From: an uncultured Pedobacter sp.
GTDB lineage: Bacteria > Bacteroidota > Bacteroidia > Sphingobacteriales > Sphingobacteriaceae
Reading direction: 5' to 3'
Assembly (NCBI GenBank): GCA_946478755.1
Contig: CAMLDJ010000163.1
Coordinates: 1 to 12,007, forward strand
DNA length: 12,007 nucleotides
Shown: in pieces, positions 1 to 4,880 of the stretch
Layout: the number at the start of each line of letters is the position of its first letter
Position numbering within the stretch: the stretch's first letter is position 1
Notes under the pieces: model-generated
The model's input: only the letters and a program-made list of their open reading frames with translations
Told to the model about the DNA's origin: nothing
Database searches by the model: none
Position numbers and translations under genes: made by a program

Positions 1-442
1 TATACCAGGAATTAAACAACTGCATAAAGATCCATTGCGTCCATTTATAATATTCAGGATCACTGGTACGCACTTCCCGGTTCCAATCAAAAGAGAAGCC
101 GATCGCATCCAACTGTTTACGGTAGGTATTGATATTTGCTTCCGTAGTTAAAGCGGGGTGTTGACCGGTTTGAATAGCGTACTGCTCTGCCGGCAAACCG
201 AAAGAATCGTATCCCATCGGGTGGAGTACATTAAAGCCTTTTAGCCTTTTATACCTTGAAAATATATCGGATGCAATATAGCCAAGCGGGTGACCCACGT
301 GTAATCCCGCTCCTGAGGGATAAGGAAACATGTCGAGCACATAAAACTTAGGTTTGGCAGATTCAGTTTCTGCTTTAAATGTTTGGTGCTCAGCCCAGAA
401 TTTCTGCCACTTTTGCTCTATTTCTTTAAATTGGTAATCCAT
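1..442 (-). CDS. leuS: Leucine--tRNA ligase, N-terminal part (runs off the window)
   Basis: This is the first 147 codons of leucyl-tRNA synthetase, the cytosolic class I enzyme that charges tRNA-Leu with leucine using ATP. The translation begins [16 protein letters not shown], the usual LeuS opening. The class I HIGH signature appears as HVGH at residues 48-51, within [15 protein letters not shown]. It is followed by the conserved block [20 protein letters not shown] (residues 74-93) and [20 protein letters not shown] (118-137). The rest of the catalytic core, the editing domain and the anticodon-binding domain lie outside the window. The ATG at 442 is preceded by an AAGGA-like ribosome site about 9 bases upstream, which supports this start. 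The gene is transcribed away from the SymE-like locus. Identification is from family motifs and is secure. Confidence 0.97.
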   Translation of the reverse strand, partial: MDYQFKEIEQKWQKFWAEHQTFKAETESAKPKFYVLDMFPYPSGAGLHVGHPLGYIASDIFSRYKRLKGFNVLHPMGYDSFGLPAEQYAIQTGQHPALTTEANINTYRKQLDAIGFSFDWNREVRTSDPEYYKWTQWIFMQLFNSWY

Positions 443-464
443 TAATGCTATTCCTTTTGTAGCG

Positions 465-496
465 CGAAAATAAAGAAATAAAGATTGCCAGCGAAA
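465..496 (-). promoter_or_regulatory. Probable leuS promoter (Bacteroidota type)
   Basis: On the minus strand TATTTTCG (472-465) resembles the Bacteroidota -7 element TAnnTTTG with one mismatch. A TTTC close to the -33 TTTG lies 20 bases upstream (496-493). Transcription would start near 459, giving a leader of under 20 bases before the leuS ATG. The same TATTTTCG octamer occurs ahead of ftsX. Assigned by eye from the known consensus. Confidence 0.4.
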
Positions 497-539
497 CGCT
501 TTTAGAAATAGCGGAAAATGGAACATTGCAGGCTTTTCA

Positions 540-600
540 TTTTTGCATTAAAAAAATGCAAAAACAGCTGGATTTTGCACGAAAAATATGCAAAATGCAA
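540..600. repeat. Cluster of TTTTGCA/TGCAAAA motifs with a 10-bp hairpin
   Basis: TTTTTGCATT (540-549) and AATGCAAAAA (555-564) form a perfect 10-bp inverted repeat with a five-base A loop. A second pair follows: TTTTGCA (573-579) and TGCAAAA (589-595), then TGCAA at 596-600. Four full heptamers thus fall within about 55 bases, upstream of the leuS promoter. It may be a cluster of protein-binding sites or only low-complexity AT-rich sequence; the sequence alone cannot decide. Confidence 0.55.
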
Positions 601-635
601 TTGAAAAATTAAAAAGGGCCATAGTAGGTCTTTTC

Positions 636-654
636 TGAATAATTAGATTATTCA
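636..654. repeat. Perfect 8-bp inverted repeat TGAATAAT-TAG-ATTATTCA
   Basis: TGAATAAT (636-643) and ATTATTCA (647-654) are perfect complements around a three-base TAG spacer. The short spacing suits a dimeric regulator operator as well as an RNA hairpin. It lies between leuS and the SymE-like gene, about 180 bases before the latter. No flanking T-run supports a terminator. Confidence 0.45.
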
Positions 655-751
655 ATCACAACCCAGTTTTGTGTTTATTTTAAACATTTTAATTACCTTT
701 TTAATGCGAATAACGTTGGAGCAATCTAACAATTAATTTTATTTATAATAT

Positions 752-816
752 CCCAGGCGAGCAGTTGGAAGTACTGCAATTCTTCCGGTATCCGGCGGGT
801 TTCGCAGCGACCTGGG
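752..816 (+). ncRNA. Structured leader or small RNA before the SymE-like gene
   Basis: CCCAGG (752-757) pairs with CCTGGG (811-816) and closes the element. The stem may extend by C758-G809 and G759-C808 if A810 bulges. Inside, TTGGAAG (765-771) can pair with CTTCCGG (782-788); a competing hairpin is GCAGT (761-765) with ACTGC (773-777). A third small hairpin is GCG (795-797) with CGC (803-805). The outer stem is followed by CA and five T residues, then the ATG of the SymE-like gene at 838. This suggests a cis-acting leader, a small RNA with its own terminator, or an attenuator. It matches no RNA family that I recognise, and its transcription is unproven. Confidence 0.4.
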
Positions 817-837
817 CATTTTTAAAATTTTTCAATC

Positions 838-1161
838 ATGCGAAACCCGAAAAATCAAACTGCGGCCACCACCACGGTGCCCAAACCAGAACAGCTCAGA
901 CAACCAAAAATCATCCCGGTTAAACAGCCTAACAAAAAATGCACCTGTGGGGCTTGCGATCCTCCGAAATCAGTGCTTCCTGCCGGAATGCGACGCATTA
1001 AAGTTCAACAAAAGTTTGTAGCATGAGTCAGATCATCCAGGTTGGTTCCAGTTATTATCCTAGCCGGTGAATGGTTAAGGAAATCGGGATTTAAATGCCA
1101 AAATCATGTGCTCATCATTGAAAATAATGGAGAATTAATTATTAAGCCGGACACCGAGTGA
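838..1161 (+). pseudogene. SymE-like type I toxin gene interrupted by an in-frame TGA
   Basis: The reading frame from ATG 838 gives 62 residues, a TGA at 1024-1026, then 44 more residues in the same frame to a TGA at 1159-1161 (107 sense and stop codons before the terminal stop). Joined across the internal stop it reads like a SymE-family toxin. RRIKVQQKFVA (residues 52-62) matches the R-K-L-K-V start of the domain. VPVIILAGEWLRKSGF (70-85) and LIIENNGELIIKP (92-104) match its conserved core, which has an AbrB-like fold in the family. Known SymE is an SOS-induced protein of E. coli, repressed by the antisense RNA SymR. The N-terminal 50 residues are polar and carry CTCGAC (35-40), not part of the usual domain. 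With no frame change on either side, a single nonsense mutation (for example from CGA or TGG) is the simplest reading, so the gene is probably inactive. A sequencing error or readthrough remains possible. ATG 1023 overlaps the stop (ATGA) but opens only 15 codons. Confidence 0.72.
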
Positions 1162-1218
1162 TCGTCTGAAACTGTTGAACAATGTGCCCAAACAGATGGT
1201 TAAAACTATCGGCTGCTC

Positions 1219-1252
1219 AAGTTCTGATTCGAATAGAACTTCTCTTTAGAGA
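1219..1252. repeat. Two adjacent short hairpins
   Basis: AAGTTCT (1219-1225) pairs with AGAACTT (1235-1241) around a nine-base spacer. Sharing its last base, TCTCT (1241-1245) pairs with AGAGA (1248-1252) around TT. They lie about 60 bases beyond the end of the SymE-like frame and might be its transcript end, although no run of T follows. Function unknown. Confidence 0.35.
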
Positions 1253-1371
1253 GAGGATAAACAAATCACCTTATCCCTTATAACCCGAATATGATCCCTG
1301 TCTGACAGTTCTTCCTGATGCCTGTTTAGCTATTGATAAAATCAAGGTAAACTCCTGGATTCATCTACTCC

Positions 1372-1461
1372 TGGAATACCATTCGGATACCCTTGGAATA
1401 CCCTTGCATTACCACTCAGGGTATTCCAAGGGTATTCCAGCCGTATTTCAAGGGTATTCAA
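1372..1461. repeat. Head-to-head array of 11-bp repeats forming a long hairpin
   Basis: On the right, four abutting 11-mers follow AGGGTATTCCA: 1418-1428 and 1429-1439 are identical, 1440-1450 (GCCGTATTTCA) and 1451-1461 (AGGGTATTCAA) are variants. On the left the complement TGGAATACCCT recurs in the same period: 1372-1382, 1383-1393, 1394-1404 and a degraded copy at 1405-1415. The two halves face each other, so 1387-1404 is a perfect 18-bp complement of 1418-1435, extendable to 20 bp (1385-1437) with one G-T pair, around a 13-base loop. The site lies between convergent genes, where dispersed palindromic repeats or two-way terminators are common. The 11-bp period is close to one DNA helical turn. 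I do not recognise it as a named repeat family. Confidence 0.85.
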
Positions 1462-1601
1462 ATTCATGCCTTTATCTTTTCTTAATCAATAATTATTCTT
1501 GTATGATATAAAACCGTCTACAGTTGGCAGAGTAATACTATGTCTACTAAATAGGCTCATTTTTAAGAATTTGACATACACCTATTTTATTGCCCTGTCA
1601 A

Positions 1602-2855
1602 TTAAGACTTGCTCAACAGCGAATATTTGATTTCACCAAACAGAAAATGGCGTGGGGTTTTATTCTCAGGCGCATTGTAAATGCTGTGCCGACCGGAAAT
1701 AAAATAAGCAACAATACACGCTATCGTTACATATATGCCACAGGAAAGGCCAAATAATTCCATTGCCATGATGCAACAGGCCAATGGGGTCTTGGCTGCG
1801 CCTGCAAAAACCGCCACAAAGCCCATCGCCGCAAGCAAACCAACAGGAAGCGGTAGAAAAAAGGAAAGGGCACTTCCTAAGGTGGCCCCGATAAAAAAAA
1901 GTGGTGTCACCTCCCCCCCTTTAAAGCCTGCCCCCAGGGTTATTGCTGTAAAAAGAATTTTAAGCGCAAAGTCCTGCATCTGTGCAGCTGAATTGAACGA
2001 GGCGAGTATAGCTGGTATGCCAAGACCGGCATATTTATACGTGCCCGGCAGCAAAAAAAGGGAAAGCACAACGACACCTCCTATAAATGGCCGGAAAGGC
2101 GCATACCGGATCTTTTTAAACAAATGAGAAAACCCCTCCGTTAGCTGCACAAATAGAATGGCAGCAGCCCCAAAGGCCACACCTGCCATGATGCTGTACA
2201 TTACTGTTCTAAAGGATAGCGGTGCTATGGAACTGATGCTGTAATGCGTATGGCCGACACCCCATAATCCAGTTACAGAAGTAGCAATAAAGGCTGCGGT
2301 ACAAGCAGGCAATATGGCTTTAAAGGGCATTTTAGAAAGCAAAAGCACCTCTATCCCAAATACGATTCCCGCCCAGGGTGTTCCAAAAACGGAGGCAAAT
2401 CCAGCACTTAAGCCGGCAATGAGCGCTATACTCCGATCCTGACCTTTCAGCTTGAAAGGTCTGTGCAATTGATCGGCCGCGGCTCCTGCCATTTGCAGCG
2501 CCGTCCCTTCCCTCCCCGCAGATCCGCCAAACAAATGCGTAATAATAGTCCCTGTAAGCACTAAGGGCACCATTTTAAAAGGAATGATATCTTTGGGATT
2601 ATGTACCGTGTCAAACACCAGGTTATTGCCACGCTCTACTTCTCTTCCTTTATGATGATATAAAAGACCGACAATAAGACCGGCAACAGGCAACAGGTAT
2701 AAAGTCCAGTTATGCTGGTTCCTGAAACTGGTTGCGATATTCAAGGCGGTTAAAAAAAAGGCAGATAATGTTCCGGCAGCAAGGCCAATAATAAGAACGA
2801 TGACTACCCATTTTAAAATATAGCGAAAAGTTACCGGATCTGTTTGTTTAACCAT
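1602..2855 (-). CDS. CLC-family anion transporter, probable fluoride/proton antiporter type
   Basis: This 417-residue polytopic inner-membrane protein belongs to the CLC chloride channel/antiporter family and has no C-terminal CBS domains. The gating-glutamate motif is GREGT (114-118, Glu116), where canonical chloride CLCs have GREGP. The canonical GSGIP loop is replaced by GNNLV (76-80). The later GxFxP motif appears as GGEVTP (303-308). To my knowledge these substitutions mark the CLC-F branch, which exports fluoride in exchange for protons as a resistance mechanism. Substrate is therefore inferred from motifs, and chloride transport cannot be excluded. Hydrophobic helices span nearly the whole chain, with the first near residues 13-36. 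The ATG at 2855 is preceded by a promoter-like pair and a leader of about 30 bases; I saw no fluoride riboswitch there. The upstream lipoprotein gene ends in a terminator, so this gene is probably transcribed alone. Confidence 0.88.
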   Translation of the reverse strand: MVKQTDPVTFRYILKWVVIVLIIGLAAGTLSAFFLTALNIATSFRNQHNWTLYLLPVAGLIVGLLYHHKGREVERGNNLVFDTVHNPKDIIPFKMVPLVLTGTIITHLFGGSAGREGTALQMAGAAADQLHRPFKLKGQDRSIALIAGLSAGFASVFGTPWAGIVFGIEVLLLSKMPFKAILPACTAAFIATSVTGLWGVGHTHYSISSIAPLSFRTVMYSIMAGVAFGAAAILFVQLTEGFSHLFKKIRYAPFRPFIGGVVVLSLFLLPGTYKYAGLGIPAILASFNSAAQMQDFALKILFTAITLGAGFKGGEVTPLFFIGATLGSALSFFLPLPVGLLAAMGFVAVFAGAAKTPLACCIMAMELFGLSCGIYVTIACIVAYFISGRHSIYNAPENKTPRHFLFGEIKYSLLSKS

Positions 2856-2890
2856 CTTATGCCTGTGAGAATTAGGGTACAGGCTCGGGA

Positions 2891-2918
2891 CAAATATAAG
2901 AGATTTAAAATTTGCAAA
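2891..2918 (-). promoter_or_regulatory. Probable promoter of the CLC transporter gene
   Basis: Minus-strand TATATTTG (2898-2891) is an exact match to the Bacteroidota -7 consensus TAnnTTTG. TTTG at 2918-2915 lies 16 bases upstream, slightly closer than the usual 19-20. Transcription would begin near 2885, about 30 bases before the ATG at 2855. The -33 element overlaps the T-run of the upstream terminator. Confidence 0.45.
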
Positions 2919-2949
2919 AAGACCTGTCCGGATAAATTCCGAACAGGCC
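2916..2949 (-). terminator. Intrinsic terminator of the lipoprotein gene
   Basis: Read on the minus strand, GGCCTGTTCGGA (2949-2938) pairs over 12 bp, with two G-U pairs, with TCCGGACAGGTC (2932-2921). The loop is ATTTA, and five T residues follow directly (2920-2916). It begins 23 bases after the lipoprotein stop codon, a typical rho-independent terminator that separates this gene from the downstream CLC gene. Confidence 0.85.
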
Positions 2950-2972
2950 TGATTAGTTTAATAATGCTGCGA

Positions 2973-3380
2973 TTACCTGATAAGGTAATATTTCTCGGTA
3001 GTTTGTGGTGTCGATCCCTCTACAGTCGCGGTAAATTCGAGCTTCTTATTGGTAAGCGTAGTGATCTTCGAAACACGTGTCTTATTGTTATAATTCAGAT
3101 TAAGGCCGTCATTGTTGATAACCACATAATTTCCGAGATAATTATTGGAATTAAAACTTACTATTGCTTCATCCTGTTCGTTATTACGAAACTCGATGTA
3201 ATCGGAGGAAACTCCGGTATAAACAACAGTTGCAGCACCCGCAATTGTAGTTTCAATTTTCGCCACCTGCCATTTGCCGAAAATATCCTTTTTAATACTT
3301 GTTTCTTCATCCTTCTGGCAACCAGTTATACTGGCAAGTAGGAATAGTAGCGCGGTAATGAAAGTAATTTGTTTCTTCAT
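2973..3380 (-). CDS. Small lipocalin-like lipoprotein, probably surface-exposed
   Basis: A 135-residue secreted lipoprotein of unknown function. The N-terminus is a signal peptide (MKK, then a hydrophobic stretch at 5-18) ending in the lipobox ITGC, so the mature protein starts at lipidated Cys21. The following residues QKDEE resemble the lipoprotein export signal described for Bacteroidota (QKDDE in Capnocytophaga), which suggests display on the outer face of the outer membrane. The mature part is short and rich in alternating polar and hydrophobic residues. It opens with FGKW (34-37), the G-x-W feature of lipocalin-like beta-barrel families, and ends YYLIR. No catalytic residues are evident, and ligand or partner cannot be named. 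It is flanked upstream by a 389-base gene-free region and downstream by its own terminator, so it is probably monocistronic. The lipoprotein call is firm; the lipocalin-like fold is moderate. Confidence 0.85.
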   Translation of the reverse strand: MKKQITFITALLFLLASITGCQKDEETSIKKDIFGKWQVAKIETTIAGAATVVYTGVSSDYIEFRNNEQDEAIVSFNSNNYLGNYVVINNDGLNLNYNNKTRVSKITTLTNKKLEFTATVEGSTPQTTEKYYLIR

Positions 3381-3595
3381 CGGTGATTTTTTTTAATGTT
3401 TTTCAATAAGTATTTTTCGAGACTATAACGCAGAAATATTTCTTTTGGTACAAAAATGTTACACAAAACCCCCGCTTATTGCCCTTTTTAAGGAGAGACG
3501 GCTAAATGACAATAAGTTAAAAAGAGTTGAATAACCATCGTCTTGTATTCACAGGCCAATAACAATTTAGGCCCAGGATGGTTTTCAATAGTGGT

Positions 3596-3704
3596 AAAAG
3601 AAATAAATACTCATGAAACCATCATCAGTTTACACTAACAAACGGGACATATAAAAACTGATGATAGCTTTATAACCGTTAAAAAGAAATAAATACTCAT
3701 GAAA
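3596..3704 (+). repeat. 23-bp direct repeat, copies at 3596-3618 and 3682-3704
   Basis: The two copies are identical over 23 bases, beginning AAAAGAAATAAATACTC and ending ATGAAA, and start 86 bases apart. Each ends in an ATG followed by AAA. The first ATG (3613) opens 13 codons (MKPSSVYTNKRDI, stop 3652-3654); the second (3699) opens a frame running into ftsX out of register. Between the copies lies the inverted repeat 3621-3665. The arrangement could be a tandem duplication of a leader, paired regulator sites, or the footprint of a small inserted element. No assignment can be made from sequence alone. Confidence 0.8.
3621..3665. repeat. 11-bp perfect inverted repeat between the direct repeats
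   Basis: ATCATCAGTTT (3621-3631) is the perfect complement of AAACTGATGAT (3655-3665), with a 23-base AT-rich spacer. It sits between the two copies of the 23-bp direct repeat. It could form a stem-loop in RNA, or be a split operator; there is no T-run after it, so it is not an ordinary terminator. Confidence 0.6.
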
Positions 3705-3713
3705 ATACGTTGT

Positions 3714-3749
3714 AGTTTGTACTTTAATGGCTTATATTTTTTATTTTCG
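3714..3749 (+). promoter_or_regulatory. Possible promoter of the ftsX operon
   Basis: TTTG (3714-3717) is followed by two candidate -7 elements: TATATTTT (3733-3740, spacing 15) and TATTTTCG (3742-3749, spacing 24). The second octamer is identical to the one ahead of leuS and would put the start near 3755, about 15 bases before the ATG. Neither spacing is ideal, so the placement is tentative. Confidence 0.3.
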
Positions 3750-3769
3750 CAAAACATAAAAACGATTAC

Positions 3770-4648
3770 ATGGAAGAATTTGAAGTTAGCGATGCTTCTA
3801 AGAAGACAAAAACCATATATATATCTACCATATTCAGTATAGCCCTGGTTTTATTGATGCTGGGAATGTTGGGATTGATATTAGTGCATGCAAAGAATCT
3901 TTCCGACTACGTAAAAGAAAATATTGTGCTGAACATCATTGTTGATGAAGGTGCGAAAGAGACTGAAGTGCTGCAATTTCAAAAAGAACTGAACGCAAAC
4001 CAGGCGATTAAAAGTACGGTCTATATCAACAAGGAAATGGCTGCCAGGAACTTAACCAATGATCTTGGCGAAGATTTCGTGAATTTCTTAGGCTATAACC
4101 CCCTACTCTCCACCATTGACGTTTATTTAAAGGCAGATTATGCAAATAATAAAAGTATAGATGCGCTTAAGGCCAGTATTGCTAAAAATCCGATCGTAAA
4201 AGAGGTGATTTACCAAAGTTCGCTGATTGATATGGTCAACAAAAACATCAATACGATCGGTCTGATCATCCTGGGATTCGCTGCAATCTTGCTGATCATC
4301 TCCGTCGCCTTGATAAACAATACAATCCGGCTGGCCATTTACTCTCAGCGCTTTTTGATCAAAAGTATGCAGTTGGTTGGCGCAACAAGGAATTTTATCC
4401 GCAAGCCTTTTATTCTTATTGCTGCTTTACATGGCCTAATAGCTGCTTTTATAGCCATTTTAATTTTGCTGGGCATCTTGTTCTATGCGCAAAGGGAAAT
4501 TCCTGAAATGATTATTTTAAGAAATTACACGGAATTTGGAATCGTGCTGGGAAGCCTTGTGGTGGTAGGTATTTTTATCACTGCAATCAGCACTTCATTT
4601 GCGGTAAGCAAATATTTGAAACTAAAAATTTACGATCTTTACAGATAA
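3770..4648 (+). CDS. ftsX: Cell division protein FtsX
   Basis: A 292-residue inner-membrane protein, the permease-like half of the FtsEX complex. With the ATPase FtsE, FtsX relays the division signal across the membrane to activate peptidoglycan hydrolases at the septum. The topology fits: a cytoplasmic N-terminus, TM1 (about 17-40), a large extracytoplasmic domain (about 41-160), then TM2 (161-182), TM3 (214-240) and TM4 (256-280). The family signature NNTIRLAIYSQRFLIKSMQL (183-202) followed by VGATRNFIRKPF lies in the cytoplasmic loop after TM2. ftsE is not adjacent here. No clear Shine-Dalgarno precedes the ATG at 3770, but the N-terminal extent is normal for the family. Its stop overlaps the next start by one base (TAATG), which suggests translational coupling. 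Confidence 0.95.
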   Translation: MEEFEVSDASKKTKTIYISTIFSIALVLLMLGMLGLILVHAKNLSDYVKENIVLNIIVDEGAKETEVLQFQKELNANQAIKSTVYINKEMAARNLTNDLGEDFVNFLGYNPLLSTIDVYLKADYANNKSIDALKASIAKNPIVKEVIYQSSLIDMVNKNINTIGLIILGFAAILLIISVALINNTIRLAIYSQRFLIKSMQLVGATRNFIRKPFILIAALHGLIAAFIAILILLGILFYAQREIPEMIILRNYTEFGIVLGSLVVVGIFITAISTSFAVSKYLKLKIYDLYR

Positions 4649-4872
4649 TGACAGAGAAAAAAACAACACCTGCAACTCAGGGAACAAGAAGTGAACTGGT
4701 TTTCACCAAGAAAAACTATCAGCTGTTATTGATCAGCATTGCAATTGTTGTGCTTGGCTTTATTTTAATGATAGGGACCACTGATATCTATGATTTCAGA
4801 AAGACTACATTGGCACCAATGGTTGTCCTGTTTGGCTTTGGCTTTGGCGTTTATGCCATCTTAAAAAAATAA
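4648..4872 (+). CDS. DUF3098 small membrane protein
   Basis: A 74-residue protein with a charged, polar N-terminus (1-22) and two hydrophobic helices (about 24-43 and 54-72), with a short loop holding GTTDIYDFRKTT between them. The sequence fits the DUF3098 family, a Bacteroidota group of unknown function. The signature is the block after the first helix, FILMIGTTDIYDFRKTTLAP. Both ends probably face the cytoplasm, judging by the lysines at each terminus. The gene starts within the ftsX stop codon and ends 8 bases before uppP. Co-translation with ftsX and location before a lipid-carrier phosphatase suggest an envelope or division role, but that is inference from position only. Its small size does not reflect truncation, as the family is about this length. 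Confidence 0.88.
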   Translation: MTEKKTTPATQGTRSELVFTKKNYQLLLISIAIVVLGFILMIGTTDIYDFRKTTLAPMVVLFGFGFGVYAILKK

Positions 4873-4880
4873 TTTACTTC

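Larger units (their letters stand above)
443..837. other. Gene-free stretch between leuS and the SymE-like gene
   Basis: No credible ORF lies in these 395 bases, which separate two divergently transcribed genes. The leuS end holds the leuS promoter and then a very AT-rich patch (540-600) with repeated TTTTGCA / TGCAAAA heptamers. A short perfect inverted repeat sits at 636-654. The SymE end (752-816) can fold into a closed multi-stem structure. No transposon ends or tRNA were seen. The promoter for the rightward gene could not be placed with confidence; TTG at 716-718 with TAATTTTA at 734-741 is one weak option. Confidence 0.6.
1162..1601. other. Gene-free stretch between the SymE-like gene and the CLC gene
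   Basis: These 440 bases lie between two convergent genes and contain no credible ORF. The left part has two adjacent small hairpins (1219-1252). The middle has the 11-bp repeat array (1372-1461). The right part is AT-rich with a weak inverted repeat, TTGACA (1573-1578 region) against TGTCAA (1596-1601), just past the CLC stop codon; it has no T-run, so a terminator role is doubtful. No tRNA, insertion sequence or further SymE fragment was seen. Confidence 0.6.
3381..3769. other. Gene-free stretch between the lipoprotein gene and ftsX
   Basis: These 389 bases separate two divergent genes and hold no credible protein-coding ORF. The half next to ftsX contains a 23-bp direct repeat (3596-3618 and 3682-3704) flanking an 11-bp inverted repeat, plus a possible ftsX promoter. 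I could not place a convincing promoter for the lipoprotein gene. No RNA gene or mobile element was recognised. Confidence 0.6.

Noticed and set aside
1024..1026. Selenocysteine at the internal TGA
   Set aside because: The position is not a redox site in the SymE family, and no convincing SECIS-like hairpin was seen just downstream; nonsense mutation is simpler.
1023..1070. Translational restart at the ATGA overlapping the SymE-like internal stop
   Set aside because: The restart frame ends after 15 codons and is not the frame of the SymE domain, so it cannot rescue the downstream part.
1372..1461. CRISPR array
   Set aside because: Units are 11 bp with no spacers between them and are inverted about a centre, unlike CRISPR repeats.
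1735..2127. A 130-codon plus-strand ORF inside the CLC gene
   Set aside because: It is antisense to a well-supported CLC protein and its composition is that of a shadow frame.
2844..3341. A 165-codon plus-strand ORF across the lipoprotein gene and its downstream region
   Set aside because: It lies antisense to a gene with a clear signal peptide and lipobox, covers a terminator and promoter, and its translation resembles no family.
3596..3704. Insertion sequence with target-site duplication
   Set aside because: The 63 bases between the direct repeats are too short for a transposase, and the internal inverted repeat is not at the ends of a recognisable element.
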